Shown: one piece after another, positions 11,263-24,050 of the stretch
Layout: each line of letters starts with the position of its first letter
How positions within the stretch are numbered: position 1 is the stretch's first letter
Source: Dryococelus australis
Taxonomy: Eukaryota > Arthropoda > Insecta > Phasmatodea > Phasmatidae
Length of the DNA stretch: 64,000 bases
Assembly: GCA_029891345.1 (NCBI GenBank)
Contig: CM056999.1
Coordinates: 28,121,418-28,185,417, forward strand
Direction of reading: 5' to 3'
The notes under the pieces: generated by a model
The model's input: only the letters and a program-made list of their open reading frames with translations
Databases searched by the model: none
Told to the model about the DNA's origin: nothing
Program-made: the position numbers and the translations under genes

Positions 11263-11970
11263 TTATTCTGTCCATTCCCTTCTCTTATCCTTCTTTAATA
11301 CCATGAAAAATGGTACTGCTACACGAGCAATTTGGTCAGGATAGTTTCTATAGAAGCCTAGCAATCCTAACAATGCCTTCAACTGCTTGACATTCTTGGG
11401 TGGAAGAAACTGTACAACAGCTTCAAACTTCCCAGCTGCTATTCTTATACCTTCTAGGGTAAGGATGTGACCCAGGAATGGCAATTTACTATGACAAACA
11501 AAGCCTTGCAAATCTTCACTCTCATTCCAGTTTCCTTCAAATTATTTATTACCAGATTGAATATTTTCTAGTTGTTTTCAGAAAGATACAGAGGTAATCA
11601 GAATATCATCTACGTAGGTTTTAGCCAAAATCTTGCACTCTTCTCCTAGTGTGATGTCTAGACAGCGTGTAAATTCTGCTACAATGTTGCATAGGCCAAA
11701 AGGTAGCATATTGAAAATTGTGAAAAGAAACAGCAGTACATATCTTGTTGAGAAGAAGCATCTAATGGTTCCTGCCAATAACCATTGGTAAGATCCAATG
11801 TAGTCAGAAACCTAACACCTTGATAAAGATGTAAAATTTCAATAGTCTGTATCGGCAATTTATAATCCTTTACTGTGATCTTGTTAATACTCCTGGCATC
11901 TAAACAAAGCCGAACAGTACCATTTTCTTGGGCACACATACCATCAGAGATGAATATGAGCTAGTCTTCC
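11263..11970 (-). pseudogene. Gypsy 2 reverse transcriptase
   Basis: Reads in the order NGTVRLCLDARSIN, FLTTLDLTNGYWQ (first catalytic Asp, about 11800), MLPFGLCN, TYVDDILIT (about 11615-11589, both Asp present), FLGHILTLEGIRI and the connection KQLKALLGLLGFYRNY. Three frames are needed (11939-11679, 11778-11578, 11511-11263). Sequence upstream to about 12250 is too degraded to align securely. Confidence 0.8.
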
Positions 11971-12250
11971 CTATTAATTACATTACCTTAATTTTGGCCT
12001 TGTATAATAGTTTACACCTGGCACATCTGAACATATTACTTAGCTGCTAACCAACATGTTGTAGAGCTGCCTCTGCTGTACATCTGACAAATACTGCTTG
12101 CATACTTTCTTCATTTCAAGTCTATGGGACTGCAATCACTGGATTCTGCGACAACTAAAAAACTCTTCAAGGAACTCACAAAACTGTCTGCGACTTGCCA
12201 CTTGTCAGACATGATAGCTCTCTGACGACTACCATACCCTTTGTAGTTAT

Positions 12251-13560
12251 CATCTGTAATAGTACAGAATTCTACTGTTTACGTTTATTTGATGGTTACC
12301 CAAATGTCAATAGTTTTGTTCTCATTCAGTGTTTGTTTGAAAGTCCTCCAGAAAGACGTCTATATAATTTGAAGAGAAAACACATTTGTTTGATTATTTC
12401 ATTACTCATATTTTCTATTACAGAAACAAAATTTCACCTATTTTATTTATCAACTAATTAATAGTTATATTTTATATTGCTATTAATGTGTCTGTATGAG
12501 TAACACGTAACTAAGTTTTTATATGCTCATATAAATTCTATTCAGGTACATATCAAAAATGTTCTCAATGCTTGTTTTATTCTTGTGCAAACTGACTTGC
12601 AAGGAGTAAGTAATAAGTATGCATTTATCTGTGATAAGAAGTCATTGGAAGTGATGTATGCAAATGATAGCAAGGGAAGGAGAGTTCCTTCTTCTAGTAT
12701 GGCGGTGCTTTTGAGCTGAAGTACAAAGGGGCGGCTCCACGTCCACGTCAATGACTGTAATGATTTGATTGGAGTTTCCATGCGGAAATTATGATATTTC
12801 CACCACTAAAGGGTCGTGTGACAGCCATCTCGACGTGTCGCTTGTTCTTCAAGTAAGGTCGTGATTAGTTTTATCATCATCTACTACGGATCTTATGTGA
12901 GACTATTATTTTGTTTGAAAGATCATAAACATTTTTGTTGAAATAGTTATTTTATCAAAATGATGAAAGTCAGCAATATGAATTTTGGATTTTTAACAAG
13001 ATCAAGATCTAATTTTGGCTGCCTTCGTGAACTTTCCAGATGTCCTGTGTAAAAGTTGCTCCAACATCCACTGAATCTAGTTGAGGAATAATAAAATAAA
13101 CAGACATTGAATCAATATATAATTATCTGAGCTTTCAACTATAAATGTGGAGAAATCAAATAGTAAAAAAAAGTGCTCATGTACATTCTACTGAGTTTAA
13201 TTACGTCTGGCAGCAGATTTATTATCCTTCAAATATTTTATCATAATTATTTTACCATGAAATGTCAGGGTTTAGTATTTCTTGTCTTGTTCTTTTATTT
13301 TACTTAAATTTTTAGAGGGATATTATTGAAATATATATATGGGCCGGTTTCACCAACACATCTTAAAATTTAAGCGCTACTTAAACACATTGTACAGCTA
13401 TGTATTGAAAAAATATCTTACGGATGCAATAAAACAAAACAAAACTAATCCCTAGCGCCTTGTACCGTTTCACCAACTTCAAGCCGAATTATTCTACTTA
13501 ATAGAACTGTTCAATGTTTTACGTACATTACAATTTGAACAATCCTCCACCAGCATACAT
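12251..13560. other. Unassigned sequence between gypsy 2 and the LINE
   Basis: AT-rich, with no convincing gene. Near the right end the motif GGTTTCACCAAC occurs at 13346-13357 and again, with one change, as CGTTTCACCAAC at 13466-13477. This type of motif is common at the ends of small DNA transposons in arthropods, so a MITE remnant is possible. Confidence 0.35.
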
Positions 13561-13713
13561 ATACATACACTCGCAATTAGGCTACAGCCCGGTGGCGAGC
13601 TCTCTCACCTCTCCTTCACCCAACCAACTCCTTTTCCACTCCCTTCCTGAATTTACCAACCCCTCTCACAGATACCAATTCCTCCCTCAACACATTCCAG
13701 TCCCTCACAGACC

Positions 13714-16417
13714 TCACAAGCATGGTCTACCTACCCCGCTCCGTTCTCCTCCAAACCCTCTGAAGCTTCTCACTGTTGTTTCCTCTTCCCCTAAACACAG
13801 ACTTAGCTTGCAGTGTAGCTCTCCCCATCCTCCCTCTTCATTCACCCCCCTGTACATCCTGACTAACCGTTCAACTTTCCTCCTGTCCTTCAATGAGCTC
13901 CACCCCATTTCTTTCATCATCACTGATGGCCTATAGTTCCCTTCTTCCTCATCACCCTGCCCTTGCCTTCTCCACCTACCCTTCACCAATCTTGCTGCCT
14001 TTCTCTGCACCTTTTCCAGTTCTTGCACCTCCACCTCCACATACGGGTCCCATACTGGTGCAGCATATTCTAACATTGGCCGTACCATTGTGCCATATGC
14101 CTTCTCCTTCACCTCACAGCTGACTCCATTCAGCACCCTTCCCAGCATACCCAGAGCCCTTCTTCCCTTGGCTACCACCCTCTCTACCTGTTTTTTTCTA
14201 CCCGAGGTTTCCCTGCATTACAATCCCTATTATACTTATATTCTGCTGCTTCTTCTATCTCTTGTCCCTCCCAACTGTACATGTCCCTGCTTATCATCTT
14301 CTTCCTTGTGAACCTCACTACCTTAGTTTTTCTTACATTTATCCTCATTTTATTTTCTCTGGTCCACAACCATATCTTATCAATGTCCGCCTGCAAATTT
14401 CCACCCCCCTGTCCCACCTCAGCATATACAGCACAATTGTCTGCAAACAATCTGATTTTTCCCCTAATCCCCAAACCCATGTCATTTACCATTATGGTAA
14501 ATAACAAAGGACCCAGCACGCTTCCCTGTGGTACCCCTGACGTAACCTCCTCTTCCTCCGATATTGCCTCCCCCACTTTCACCCTCTGCCTTCGCACACT
14601 GAGAAAGTCCCCTATACATTCCACTACCCTCCTGTCTGGTATCAGCACCTCCACTTTCCTCATCAATGTTCCATGAGGCACCTTATCGAATGCCTTCTCA
14701 AAATCTATGAAGCAGGCATCCACCTGCTTCCCCTCATCAACTACCTGCACCAGATCCTCTAATAACCAAGCCAGCTGAGTCTCACATGAGTAACCCCTCC
14801 TGAAACCATGCTGGGACTCCTCCAACCAATTCCTATTGTTCATTACTCTCACCAAATACTGCACCACCAGCCTCTCCATTACTTTTCCTGTACTTAATGT
14901 GAGACTCACCGGTCTGTAGCTGCCAGGCCTCCCCCTATCCTCTTCCTGCTTGTGTATAGGTACCACCTATCTTGTGGCAACTTACCCTCTCCTAAGGACT
15001 TTTTAAACACCACTTCTAAATACTTCGCCAACTCCTTGCCACCAAACTTTAGTGCTGCGTTTCCTATCACATCTGGTCCCCCTGCCTTACTGCTCTCCAA
15101 ACCCCTAATTACCTTTTCTATCCCCCACTACCTCATCTTAAACTCACTATACACCCCCCGAACCCTGTTTATCCCCCTATTCCAACCCTCCTTTGCCTCA
15201 AACACTGACAAGTACTGTCCTTGCAGCATCTCCGATTTTTCTTGGTCATTTGTCGTATGCCTACCATCCCTTCCTGTTAGCAGAGGGATCGCTTCCTCTC
15301 CTCCCCTTAACCACCTAACATACCTAAACAATTTCCCCCATTCCTTGCCTTTTCCTTCTTCCACCATGTTCCCCAGAAATACATTCTTTGCCTGTTTAAT
15401 CTTCCTTTCAATCTCCCTACCCATTTGTTTCATCATCCCTTTATTTCTCCACTTGGCATGTAATTTTCTGCACTTCTTCATTTTCAAAATCTGCTGTCCA
15501 TAATATGGGGGATCTCCCCCAGTCCGTAACCTTTTCATTGGCACAAATTTCTCCAACATAACCTCCATTAATTTCTAAACTCCCTCCACAACCCCTCTAC
15601 ACCCTCCTCCATAGACCATTTTTAAACCTGTCTCTCAGGAAGATTTCTGCCCCCTTCTTGTCTCCTCTCCCATACTGCCACACCAACCTTTCTGCCATTT
15701 GCACTTCCCTCATCCTGCCAATCCCAATTTCTACAACCGGAATATGATGGTCGCTTATGCCATCCAATACTATTGCACCAACTACAGCATTCCTAGGTCT
15801 GACCAACACCACATCCAGCACTGACCCAACACCCTCCTCATTCCATCTCGTAGGTGTTTCTACTATCTGGACTAATCCTCTGTTGACTAACTGTGCTGCC
15901 ATTCTCTGCATTATGCTACCCATTCCTCTGCACCCTCTACCCATTTCACCCCTGGCATATTCAAATCCCCTGCTACAACAACCCACTGCCTGTCCTTTAG
16001 TCTATCGACCCTCTCCTTGATCATCTCAATTGCCTGCCATCCCTGTCCTGGTGGTCTATACGCTGCCAGCAAAGTAATACTCCTATTACTACTACCACTC
16101 AATTTAATTTCCATTACCTCGACATCCTCACTAACCCATTCTACCACCCCTTTTAGCCCTTTCCTTACACACACCATTATTCCTCCTCCTCTCCCATCCC
16201 TGTCTCTTCTGAAGATGGTGAACTCATCCTGCCTACACTCTATGTCCAGTACTTCCTCAGTCAACCAAGTCTCCACAGCTACCACTATATCCGCCCCATA
16301 TCCTTCAATCTTTCCCCAGAAGCCCTCCAGCTTGTTGTACACACTCCTGTTCACCACCATTATCTTTATACTAGTACTCTGCTTTACCATCCTACAGTAC
16401 TTACCTCCTATCTCCAC
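13714..16417 (-). pseudogene. LINE copy A ORF2: AP endonuclease + reverse transcriptase
   Basis: The N-terminal endonuclease nicks target DNA and the reverse transcriptase copies element RNA there. Endonuclease blocks: VVAVETWLTEEV (about 16310), RRDRDGRGGGIMV and VVVAGDLNMPGVKW (about 15985-15945). Reverse transcriptase blocks in the 260-codon open frame 14966-14184: SYRPVSLT, SQHGFRRGYSCETQL, CFIDFEKAFDKV (residues 85-96), SGVPQGSVLGPLLF (143-156), and the catalytic block, which reads LFADNC (173-178): the second Asp of the usual FADD is Asn. A C-terminal 154-codon frame follows (14178-13714). At least five frame breaks lie between 16417 and 13714. Confidence 0.85.
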
Positions 16418-16486
16418 CCCTGCGGCCTCATCAATGCTATCCTCTCCATTTCTCTCCCCTTCCGTTTCCTTGCTTCTAACTGATTG

Positions 16487-17852
16487 CTATTTCAACAACT
16501 GCTGCTCTGCCCTGACCCTCTCCATGCAGCCAGCTACTTCTCTACCTAGCAGGTCACCTAGAATCCTCTTTCCCTGTTCTGTCAGGTGAACCTGGTCCCA
16601 CCCGACACTTTCCCAGCCTACCCATTTCCTACTATCTATAAATGTAGCCCCCAAATCTCTACGCACCCTCTCATATACCTCACTCGCAGCCACTGCCTTC
16701 CTATAGGATACTCCTTTCCTAACCAGCACGCCACTGACTACTGCCCTAGCTCCAGGAAACTTCTCCCGCACTTTCCTCAGCAATCCCCTGAGGTCCCGCT
16801 CTACCTCCTGCCCCACCTCCCTATGAGCCAGGTCATTTCCCCTTACATGAATGAGAACGACCTTTGCCACCCTGCTACCTTTCATACCACTAACCCTTTC
16901 CTCCAAATCCCTGGTATTTGCCCCCCCCCCCCCAAAAAGCTGCTTTATATTTCATTTCCTTCCTGATATTCGTCAGCTCCACCCCCTTTACAATAAACTA
17001 CCTCTGGCTCCCTTCCTACAACCTTTTCCTGCTTTGTAGCTCTTCCAACCACCTGCCTATCCTTGTCTCCGGCCTCCTGCAGCACCCTTGTTTCCCTCCC
17101 TTTGGCCAGCCCTCCTCTTTCCCCTATGGCCCTGAACTGTCTACTTTGTCCTGCTTGCTGGTCTTTGCTAATCGCTCACTTGCAAGCCTCAGCATACTGC
17201 TTCCTAACTTCTACCAATGCCTGTTCCCTGCTTTCTGATTCCCGTTCCTCTATTCCTGATTGCTTCCTGCCTACTACTATCACCTTATCCCTTGCTACTA
17301 TTTCTTGCTCCTCTAACCTTATTTTCGGTTTTATGTCTCCTACTGTCTTATCCCTTTCTACTGCCTCCAACTCATCTATCCTCCTCCTTAATCTTACCAC
17401 CTCTATCTCTGCCTTTCCTCCTGCAGTTCCTTCTGCAGCCCTACTTGCATTCTGCCTAACTCTTCCTCTCTACTCAGCTTTTCCTCCTGTGGACTGGCTT
17501 TCATTTTCCTTAGCACCCCCTTTACATCTTCCAACTCCTCTTCTAACTTATCCACCCTCATTTCAAGTCTACTCTTACCCATCTCATTCCTGACCTTTTC
17601 CTCCATCCTCTCACTCCTATGCATCATTTCCCTCTCTTTCCTGCCCATCAAATATACAAGCTCCCCTTTCCACCTCTCCTCCTTAGCCACTTCCATTGGC
17701 ACTGGCACACTCTCTACAAGCTTCCCCTCAGCATATCCCAAATACAGTTTCCACCTTCTCCACTTATTTGCGTTTCCTTCTCTACCCTCAATTTGTTCCC
17801 TACCACTGCCACTAAACCCTTTCTCTCAGCACATTCCTCACACTTCCACTCA
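16487..17852 (-). pseudogene. LINE copy A ORF1: PHD end, coiled coil, SGNH esterase
   Basis: ORF1 proteins of LINEs bind element RNA. The first readable residues, WKCEECAERKG (about 17852-17820), match the last W-x-C-x2-C of a PHD zinc finger. A long charged coiled coil follows (KLEEELEDVKGVLRKM, near 17540, then RLRRRIDELEAVERD, near 17390) in two frames. The last 139 codons (16906-16487) fit an SGNH/GDSL esterase: VVLIHVRGNDLAH, GARAVVSGVL, and a closing WDQVHLTEQGKRIL with the expected D-x-x-H. A run of 13 C at 16921-16933 breaks the frame. Esterase-bearing ORF1 is known in CR1/L2-group LINEs. Confidence 0.75.
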
Positions 17853-17862
17853 TGTTCTCATG

Positions 17863-18517
17863 TGTTACTCTTTTAAATTATGAATCTCTTGTTTTATGTA
17901 GTCTAGAATTTATTTTAAAAATCATTCATTTGCATGATTATGTGGTTGATGTGGTTATATTCAAGCTACAATTTATGATTATGTGCATAAAACATATGTG
18001 TTAATCAGTCATGCCTTCCCATGAGTGATTTCCTATTTACCACTTACAGACACTTCTAAATATTTATAGTGTCTAAAAACTACATGGAAATGTTAATTAT
18101 CATTTAAAGTTGCTAAGGCTGTTGGTAAAAGAAAAAAATGTATGACGTTTTACACTTCTGTATGCTAGGGGCCTGGCTCTGGAGATTCCTCCGTGGCATT
18201 TGTAAATGACTCATCACATCTATTCTACTGGAGCAAATTATTTTTCTTTCATTCTTACATTTTACCATGAAATACACACACACGTTATACTATCTACCTA
18301 GGTCTTTAATACTGATTAAGGCTGGTGCCAATGTGGTAATATTGTAGGGACTTATACTTTTTCTCTCTAAATAAAGAACTGTAAGAAAGAGTGAGCTAAT
18401 GTTTTGCAGAGCTAGTTCACATTGTTTTACATAACTAGCCTACAAAATGCAAACTAAACCTCATATTCAGTGAAAATATTTGTAACCAAAATAAAGCTTT
18501 AGCTAGGGTTTTAACTA
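17863..18517. other. No gene recognised
   Basis: AT-rich flank between LINE copy A and the gypsy 2 protease; presumably the other half of the sequence interrupted by the LINE. Confidence 0.35.
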
Positions 18518-18745
18518 TTAGTACAGCCACTGCCTTAGGCCTACCAATACCCTCAATATCAACAGCAGTGTGTTCACAATACGAATGGCTCTACATGTAA
18601 CACCAATTATTTTAATCCTTGGTACTGGCACATATTGTAATTTTATCATCCTGCTTTCAATTTCCACAACCAAATTTTTGCTTATGCGGCTAATCTCTGC
18701 TCCACTATCCAATAGTCCTGGAGTTTCTGTACCACAAACTTTTAC
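18518..18745 (-). pseudogene. Gypsy 2 aspartic protease
   Basis: The minus strand reads a short leader ending in Gly, then LLDSGAEISRISKNLV, the hallmark of retroelement aspartic proteases: catalytic Asp in DSG, hydrophobic residues before it and a Ser-containing segment after. The open frame runs to about 18518, some 65 codons past the active site, and is then lost. The flap and C-terminal ILG-type motif are not clear. Confidence 0.65.
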
Positions 18746-19340
18746 AGTAACTTTGAGGCAAAGTGCTGAATTTGAAACTACTACCGACTCGATCTATTTC
18801 TTGTGGTAGAAATTGACAGTCAGATTCATGCAAAAAAATCTCTAAGGCTAATGTGAATGCCTTTAGTCCATCCCCATTCAGTACTGGTGTAGCTTGGGCA
18901 ACTGGCTTATCTTTACACAAAGCAAACATCCCCTTAGTCAACACACTAACGACTAGCAGTCGAAGACGTCTCACTCATCCCTCTTAGTTTAACTTCTACA
19001 CATTAACATTAGACGTTGCACCCTGCTCAGCAGAAAGTACATGCACCCACTGTTACTGAAATGGTGGCTATTGAAAAGGAGGTACTCAAGGGTCTAGTGG
19101 CTACTGCCTTTGGTTAGGTACATGAAGCTGGAACTGATGTCTGCTGAACCATATTTACCAACTGCATTATTGGCTGCTCACCTGCTGAGATCTGCTTATC
19201 CATCAAAACAGAAGACAATTACTCTGGTTAGGCACATACTTGTAAGGTTGCGGGTAACATTCCGTCTTGCCTCCTCCTGCTATTGCCTCGGTGCCAATAG
19301 CCAGGGTAGAAATTTCTGTTATGTAGTGGTGTTTAAATTT
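18746..19340 (-). pseudogene. Possible Gag C-terminal remnant of gypsy 2
   Basis: Directly upstream of the protease on the same strand is an open stretch (18974-18705) that overlaps it in another frame, followed by broken frames up to about 19330. No intact CCHC zinc knuckle was found. Assignment to Gag rests on position alone and is weak. Confidence 0.3.
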
Positions 19341-19344
19341 GCTG

Positions 19345-22300
19345 AATTATTGATTATTTAATGTTTACGAAATTGGTGATTTGAATATTAATTTATAATA
19401 AATACCTTAACGGTTCTACTATAATAAGTTTGCCAACTGACATCCAAATTTTATTTTTTAAACTTAAGGTTTTAAATGTTTTAGCCTTAAATAAAATTGT
19501 CAGACTAAACAAAGACATCACTAATTATTTATTAGAATTTCATCATATTGGTTTCGAGAAATGTTATCATAAACATTCTGTGAACGAACACAACAGTATT
19601 TGAAGTCTTCTTTTTTCTATCAGCTTACGAGACAACTTTGGACGAAAGTTCAATTTTCCGAATGCTTCAACTTGGTACACAGACTGACTTGGGACACGGC
19701 AGCTTGGGACAGCACCATGCCAGAGGGTTACGTGCACCAATCAGTGCATCCTTGTCCAAAGAGACAGGTTCGGACAGCGCAATTTAAATACAGTAACATA
19801 CCACTACACATGAAAGACAGGAGAACCGGGGCAACAAGGGGATAACAAATTAAAAATTGACCAATTTGCTGCGGACCGGGTACAGAGGGTGTCCGAGGAC
19901 ATGGCTCATGACGTCAACACGATTACGTGGGCCATCAGTGCTCTTGGTATCAGAGAGGACCGAGGGCAGGAGACATGATAATTGTGGCAAGGCCCTAAAT
20001 GTCGTATTGAGAACACTCTTGTCAACGATAATCAAGTAACCTGAGCAACAACAGTGGTTCCAAAGTAAAAATCTGGCAGCAGGAGTTCAACAAAGACTGC
20101 AGGTCACAAAATCATCATAACTTGTTTCAAAAGTCTAATTATGTTTTGCGGATGTTCAGAACCTAACGTAGCATTAACGAAGTAAATCATAACCTCATCC
20201 AAATATAAAAACCAGATGTCACAACAAATAAGTGTTGCTCAAAGAACAAATGCAAGTACCTTACGACATTTTTTAATAGTACTATGGCCACGCACAAATA
20301 TTTCTGTAAAACAACAGCCAGAAAAATTTTAACTTCATGAATGAAAAATGCCTACAAATTTCTAGCGTCACTTGTCACGCTTGCATTTTCATCCATAGAA
20401 AAGTCCAACCACTGACAAGTAAATATCAGTTGTAAACGTTGCATATCATAGAGTGCAGAGCAATACGTTGTTGAGGTCGCCTTCTAATGCGATACAAGCA
20501 GAGGGTGACTATGTCATATAACGTACAGTAATAAGAAGTCAAGCCAGGTAATAGTTTAGAGTTATGCTGTTATTTTCCGATAAAAAAGGTATTTTGATGA
20601 GCATTAAAATCGACATAAATTAATATACAACCGTTTTTGGCCTAAACGATAATATAAATAAAGTGTGAGTGTGTTTTAATAATATAACAATAGTCCATTC
20701 CCCATTCGACGCAACTGTCTCGGAGCACTGAAAAATATCTACTTGCAGGCCCATTTCGTATCCCTCCCCCAAATGTAAAACATTGCCATGTCACTGACTT
20801 GTAACATCTGTTAAAATCCATGTTTATATGCCATTGTGTATGTACATGTGTTGGTATACTTTCGCTACGCCTAAAAATAAATATTTAAATGAGGCTTCAA
20901 CTTTTATACCTATCAAATGCATTGTTTACTGTTTACAGCTTTTCAAAAATTCTGGCTTAGGTATATTTCAAAAATCAATTATAAGAATATTCACAGTTTA
21001 GGCCTATAACATTATTTAGGTCAGCTTTATGACGTTTTAAAAATGCCTGATTTAACGATAGTTCTTATGGTTCCGTTACATTAACATATTTGTTTTCCAC
21101 GACATAGCACATTACACGTAATGCATGTTAATATTTTGCCACGACTGTGTTAAACACTTACAACTGCTGGGTAATGAACTTTATTATTTAAATTTTTGTT
21201 ATTAATAAGTGTTGGGTTATTTCTTTAAAAGGACTGCCTCAATTCGAATAACGAAGGAATAACTAGTCCAAAGAAATAGCGACATTAATATCAAGCACAC
21301 AATTCGTGTCGTTCATTTTTTGTTATAGAAATTTAAAATATAGAGATAAACATGCACTCAAATAAGCCTTCCGTAAATTTTATACCACTCATAATTATAT
21401 GTATTGCTACTTACTCTGTATTAGGTTTATTGAAAATGATTGAGGCTGGGCTTGGTTATTTTTTTGGGATTGGTGGTAAATCACGTTACACAACTGTATT
21501 TCAAACACCCAGGGAAAAGGTACAATGTTGTGATAAATGAACATATGCGGATGTAAATAAATAACTTCGACAAAAAAACAAGTTCACATTTACAATGTAT
21601 AAATAGTTCACACCAAATATTTAAAACTATGCAAACACAGATCCACCGTAACTATCACCAAACAGCCACAACACTCTATTTCACTCTCAGCAGTTAACAA
21701 TACACACCATAGCAGTATATTATTACTGCCACGGAAGCACATATTTATCACAACATCGTAACTTGCTTAGGCAGGTTAAAAAAACACAACATCTATAAAT
21801 GTGATGTGGTAATTTGAAGTATTTTTCGGAGTAAGTATAATTTACGCTTTGTTTGGTAAAAAAGCAAGGCGCCATGTCATGGCTCGCCATGTCTGCCAAC
21901 TTCACTTAGTTTCTGCCCTGCCATCATATCTAAATATATTAAAATAAATATTCAAACATTAAAATCTATTTTCATTTGTAAATTACAAATTCAAAAATCA
22001 TTATTTTGCTGTAATAAGTATGATATATGTTACAATTGAAAACATGTACAATTTGACTGCGTACTAGTGAAGTCAAACTTCCCGAGTGTGAAAGAGACAA
22101 AGACAGAGAGAAAGCAACAAAGCTCGCTCAGCAGACAGTTGCTTCAAAATTGCTCTTGCTCGATAAAACAACACCGTACCATTACGGAATACTCACAATA
22201 TTTTCCGCTGTTCATTTAAACTTTAAAAATGAGATATGTTGCCATCTGGGCTACCTAAATATTTAAATATTTTGATAGCAACCATTTAATTTAAAAGTAG

Positions 22301-24050
22301 TATACTAGAAACCTGGTTTAAATTATTTTTTTACTGTGAACTATTCTTACCAGCCGTTGCCAACATGTCGCTGCTCTCACTATTGTCAATTCATACTTAA
22401 AAAGAAATAAATATTGCAAGTTATAGATGATATTAAGGTAAAGTTTCATTTATTCATTAGTACAGTACTCTAAAGTTAACCACGGTGTTATATATTTGTG
22501 GAATACAGATTATTGAAAAAAAAAACAGGTTGACATGTTATGCCTAGAGTGTTTTTTCAAAGGCTGATTTTCGTAAGTCGCTTCCAATCAGAAATGGACT
22601 ATAGATATAAATTTCGCCATTAAATATGTAAAATTATCAATTATTTACATTTAAATGGAAGTGTTGAATATGGTGTTATTGTTGATAAGCTTCCCATTCC
22701 CTATATATTTGTCTTATTCCAGGAAATAATTTTCTGACGAGCTTTTCAAAGTTATGATAAAACTTTAACTGTACTAAAACCGAATAAAATATACTATTGA
22801 AGTCGTCTGCGAGTGCTTTACAAGTGAAGCAGCCAAGTGGGAGAGAGATAACTTTTGTTTACATTGAAATTGAACAGCCTTGCGAGTGCTATATAAACTA
22901 ACTAGTTGTTCTGAATATTCTCTAAATTTGTGTTATTCTTATGTTAGCGAAATGTGAATTTAGCATGTAAACACACCTTAGAACTAGAATCTATTTTTTA
23001 TTTACTTGGCGACCAACGAAAAGTAATATTAATGTATGAAAATGTGTACTAGCCAGGCCATGCGATTTCAATGTTAAGTGTATTCATATATACAGTGGAT
23101 ACATTCGTGAAAGATATCGCGCAATTATTGTGTATAGGGATATTTTTATCTGTGTAAGTTTGTAAATTAACGATTGCAGTGTATTTAATTTTTGTAAGTG
23201 TGGTTGCGATTACTAACATGCCGTGAATTTTGGTTCTAACCTGTGAGTTGCGGACTCGTATAGGTAGAGGCACTATTGTAAAACTGCAGATACGTATTTT
23301 TCCAAATTCCGATTTGCTATTTCAGTGAAGCAGTTTATGGAATTAATTTGTTAGTAATGGCAAATCATCTCGTAAACCAATACAAAGCTACACATTATAA
23401 AAACTCCTTTCTTACAATTTTTTTCTCCCCAAGTCAGCAGAGTTGCAGTGACAAACAAGAAACCAGCTCTTTATCAGTACAAGAATATAGGCCTACAACC
23501 AAATCAGTTCTCATATTTTAAATGGCTACTGAATGTAGCCTTCGTGATTTACAATCTCCATGGTTTCTCAAACTCATTCCATGCAATTTCTGGGGTGACT
23601 CAATAAAGACAATTTGACCAATTCCTTCCTTGTATTCTATTCATTGTGTTCTTGGTTTACTGTTCTCTTATGAACCTTGCTGTCGACAGGATGTTAAGTT
23701 AAATAAATAGAGATTACTTGTGCATTTAGATGGTTATGTATTTAATGGTGGGCTGTAATCATTAAATAAAATGGCATGCTTTTTATACATTTTATAATTT
23801 TCCAGTTAGTCAAAATAAAGAAAACTTAGATAAAGCCAATATTTTCCTATAACTATGCCATCTGCAAAATATAAAAACATTGTGTGAGTTTCATTAAACC
23901 CTATTTCATCCTTCTTAATGATTTTTCAAATTCTAATTTTGAGGGCAACCGATTGGACATAAGATTATTCTAATATTGATGATGAATCAACAATATTTTG
24001 ATAAAAATGTTAAATTTTTACGAACAACTTATGCGAAACAACCACGAAAA
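19345..24050. other. AT-rich region without recognised genes
   Basis: Nearly 5 kb without any frame I can assign, apart from one short membrane-like frame listed separately. Base composition and scattered A/T runs look like ordinary non-coding arthropod DNA. Possible regulatory elements cannot be judged from sequence alone. Confidence 0.5.
21352..21540 (+). CDS. Short frame with one predicted membrane segment
   Basis: A 62-codon frame starting MHSNKPSV has a clear hydrophobic segment at residues 10-27 (FIPLIIICIATYSVLGLL), followed by a Gly-rich, basic tail (GIGGKSRY) ending QCCDK and a stop. I do not recognise a family. The composition resembles small single-pass membrane proteins. The sequence GAAAAG-GTACAA near 21515 could be a splice donor. 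With no homologue in mind and no strong start context, chance remains likely. Confidence 0.18.
   Translation: MHSNKPSVNFIPLIIICIATYSVLGLLKMIEAGLGYFFGIGGKSRYTTVFQTPREKVQCCDK

Larger units (their letters stand above)
13561..17862 (-). mobile_element. CR1/L2-like LINE, copy A
   Basis: On the minus strand it carries ORF1 (PHD-finger end, coiled coil, SGNH esterase) and ORF2 (AP endonuclease, reverse transcriptase). This layout is known from CR1- and L2-related LINEs. The 3' end is placed at 13561 because similarity to copy B (27402-28353) starts there. The 5' end is cut inside the PHD finger near 17852, so the copy is slightly 5'-truncated, as LINE copies usually are. The coding strand is strikingly purine-rich. 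It sits inside gypsy 2. I could not define a target duplication. Confidence 0.85.
10300..19340 (-). mobile_element. Ty3/gypsy retrotransposon 'gypsy 2', split by a LINE
   Basis: On the minus strand, Gag-like and protease remnants (19340-18518) are followed by reverse transcriptase, RNase H and integrase remnants (about 11970-10305). The missing middle is occupied by a 4.3-kb LINE (13561-17862) plus unassigned sequence. Its protease uses a DSGAE loop and its reverse transcriptase YVDD, unlike the DTA/YLDD forms of gypsy 1, 3 and 4, so it belongs to another gypsy lineage. All domains are frame-broken. That the two halves belong to one element is inferred from order and strand. Confidence 0.7.

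Noticed and set aside
13514..17876. Several long plus-strand frames rich in Pro, Ser and Leu
   Set aside because: They are the antisense of LINE copy A, whose coding strand is purine-rich; the complementary pyrimidine-rich strand has few stops.
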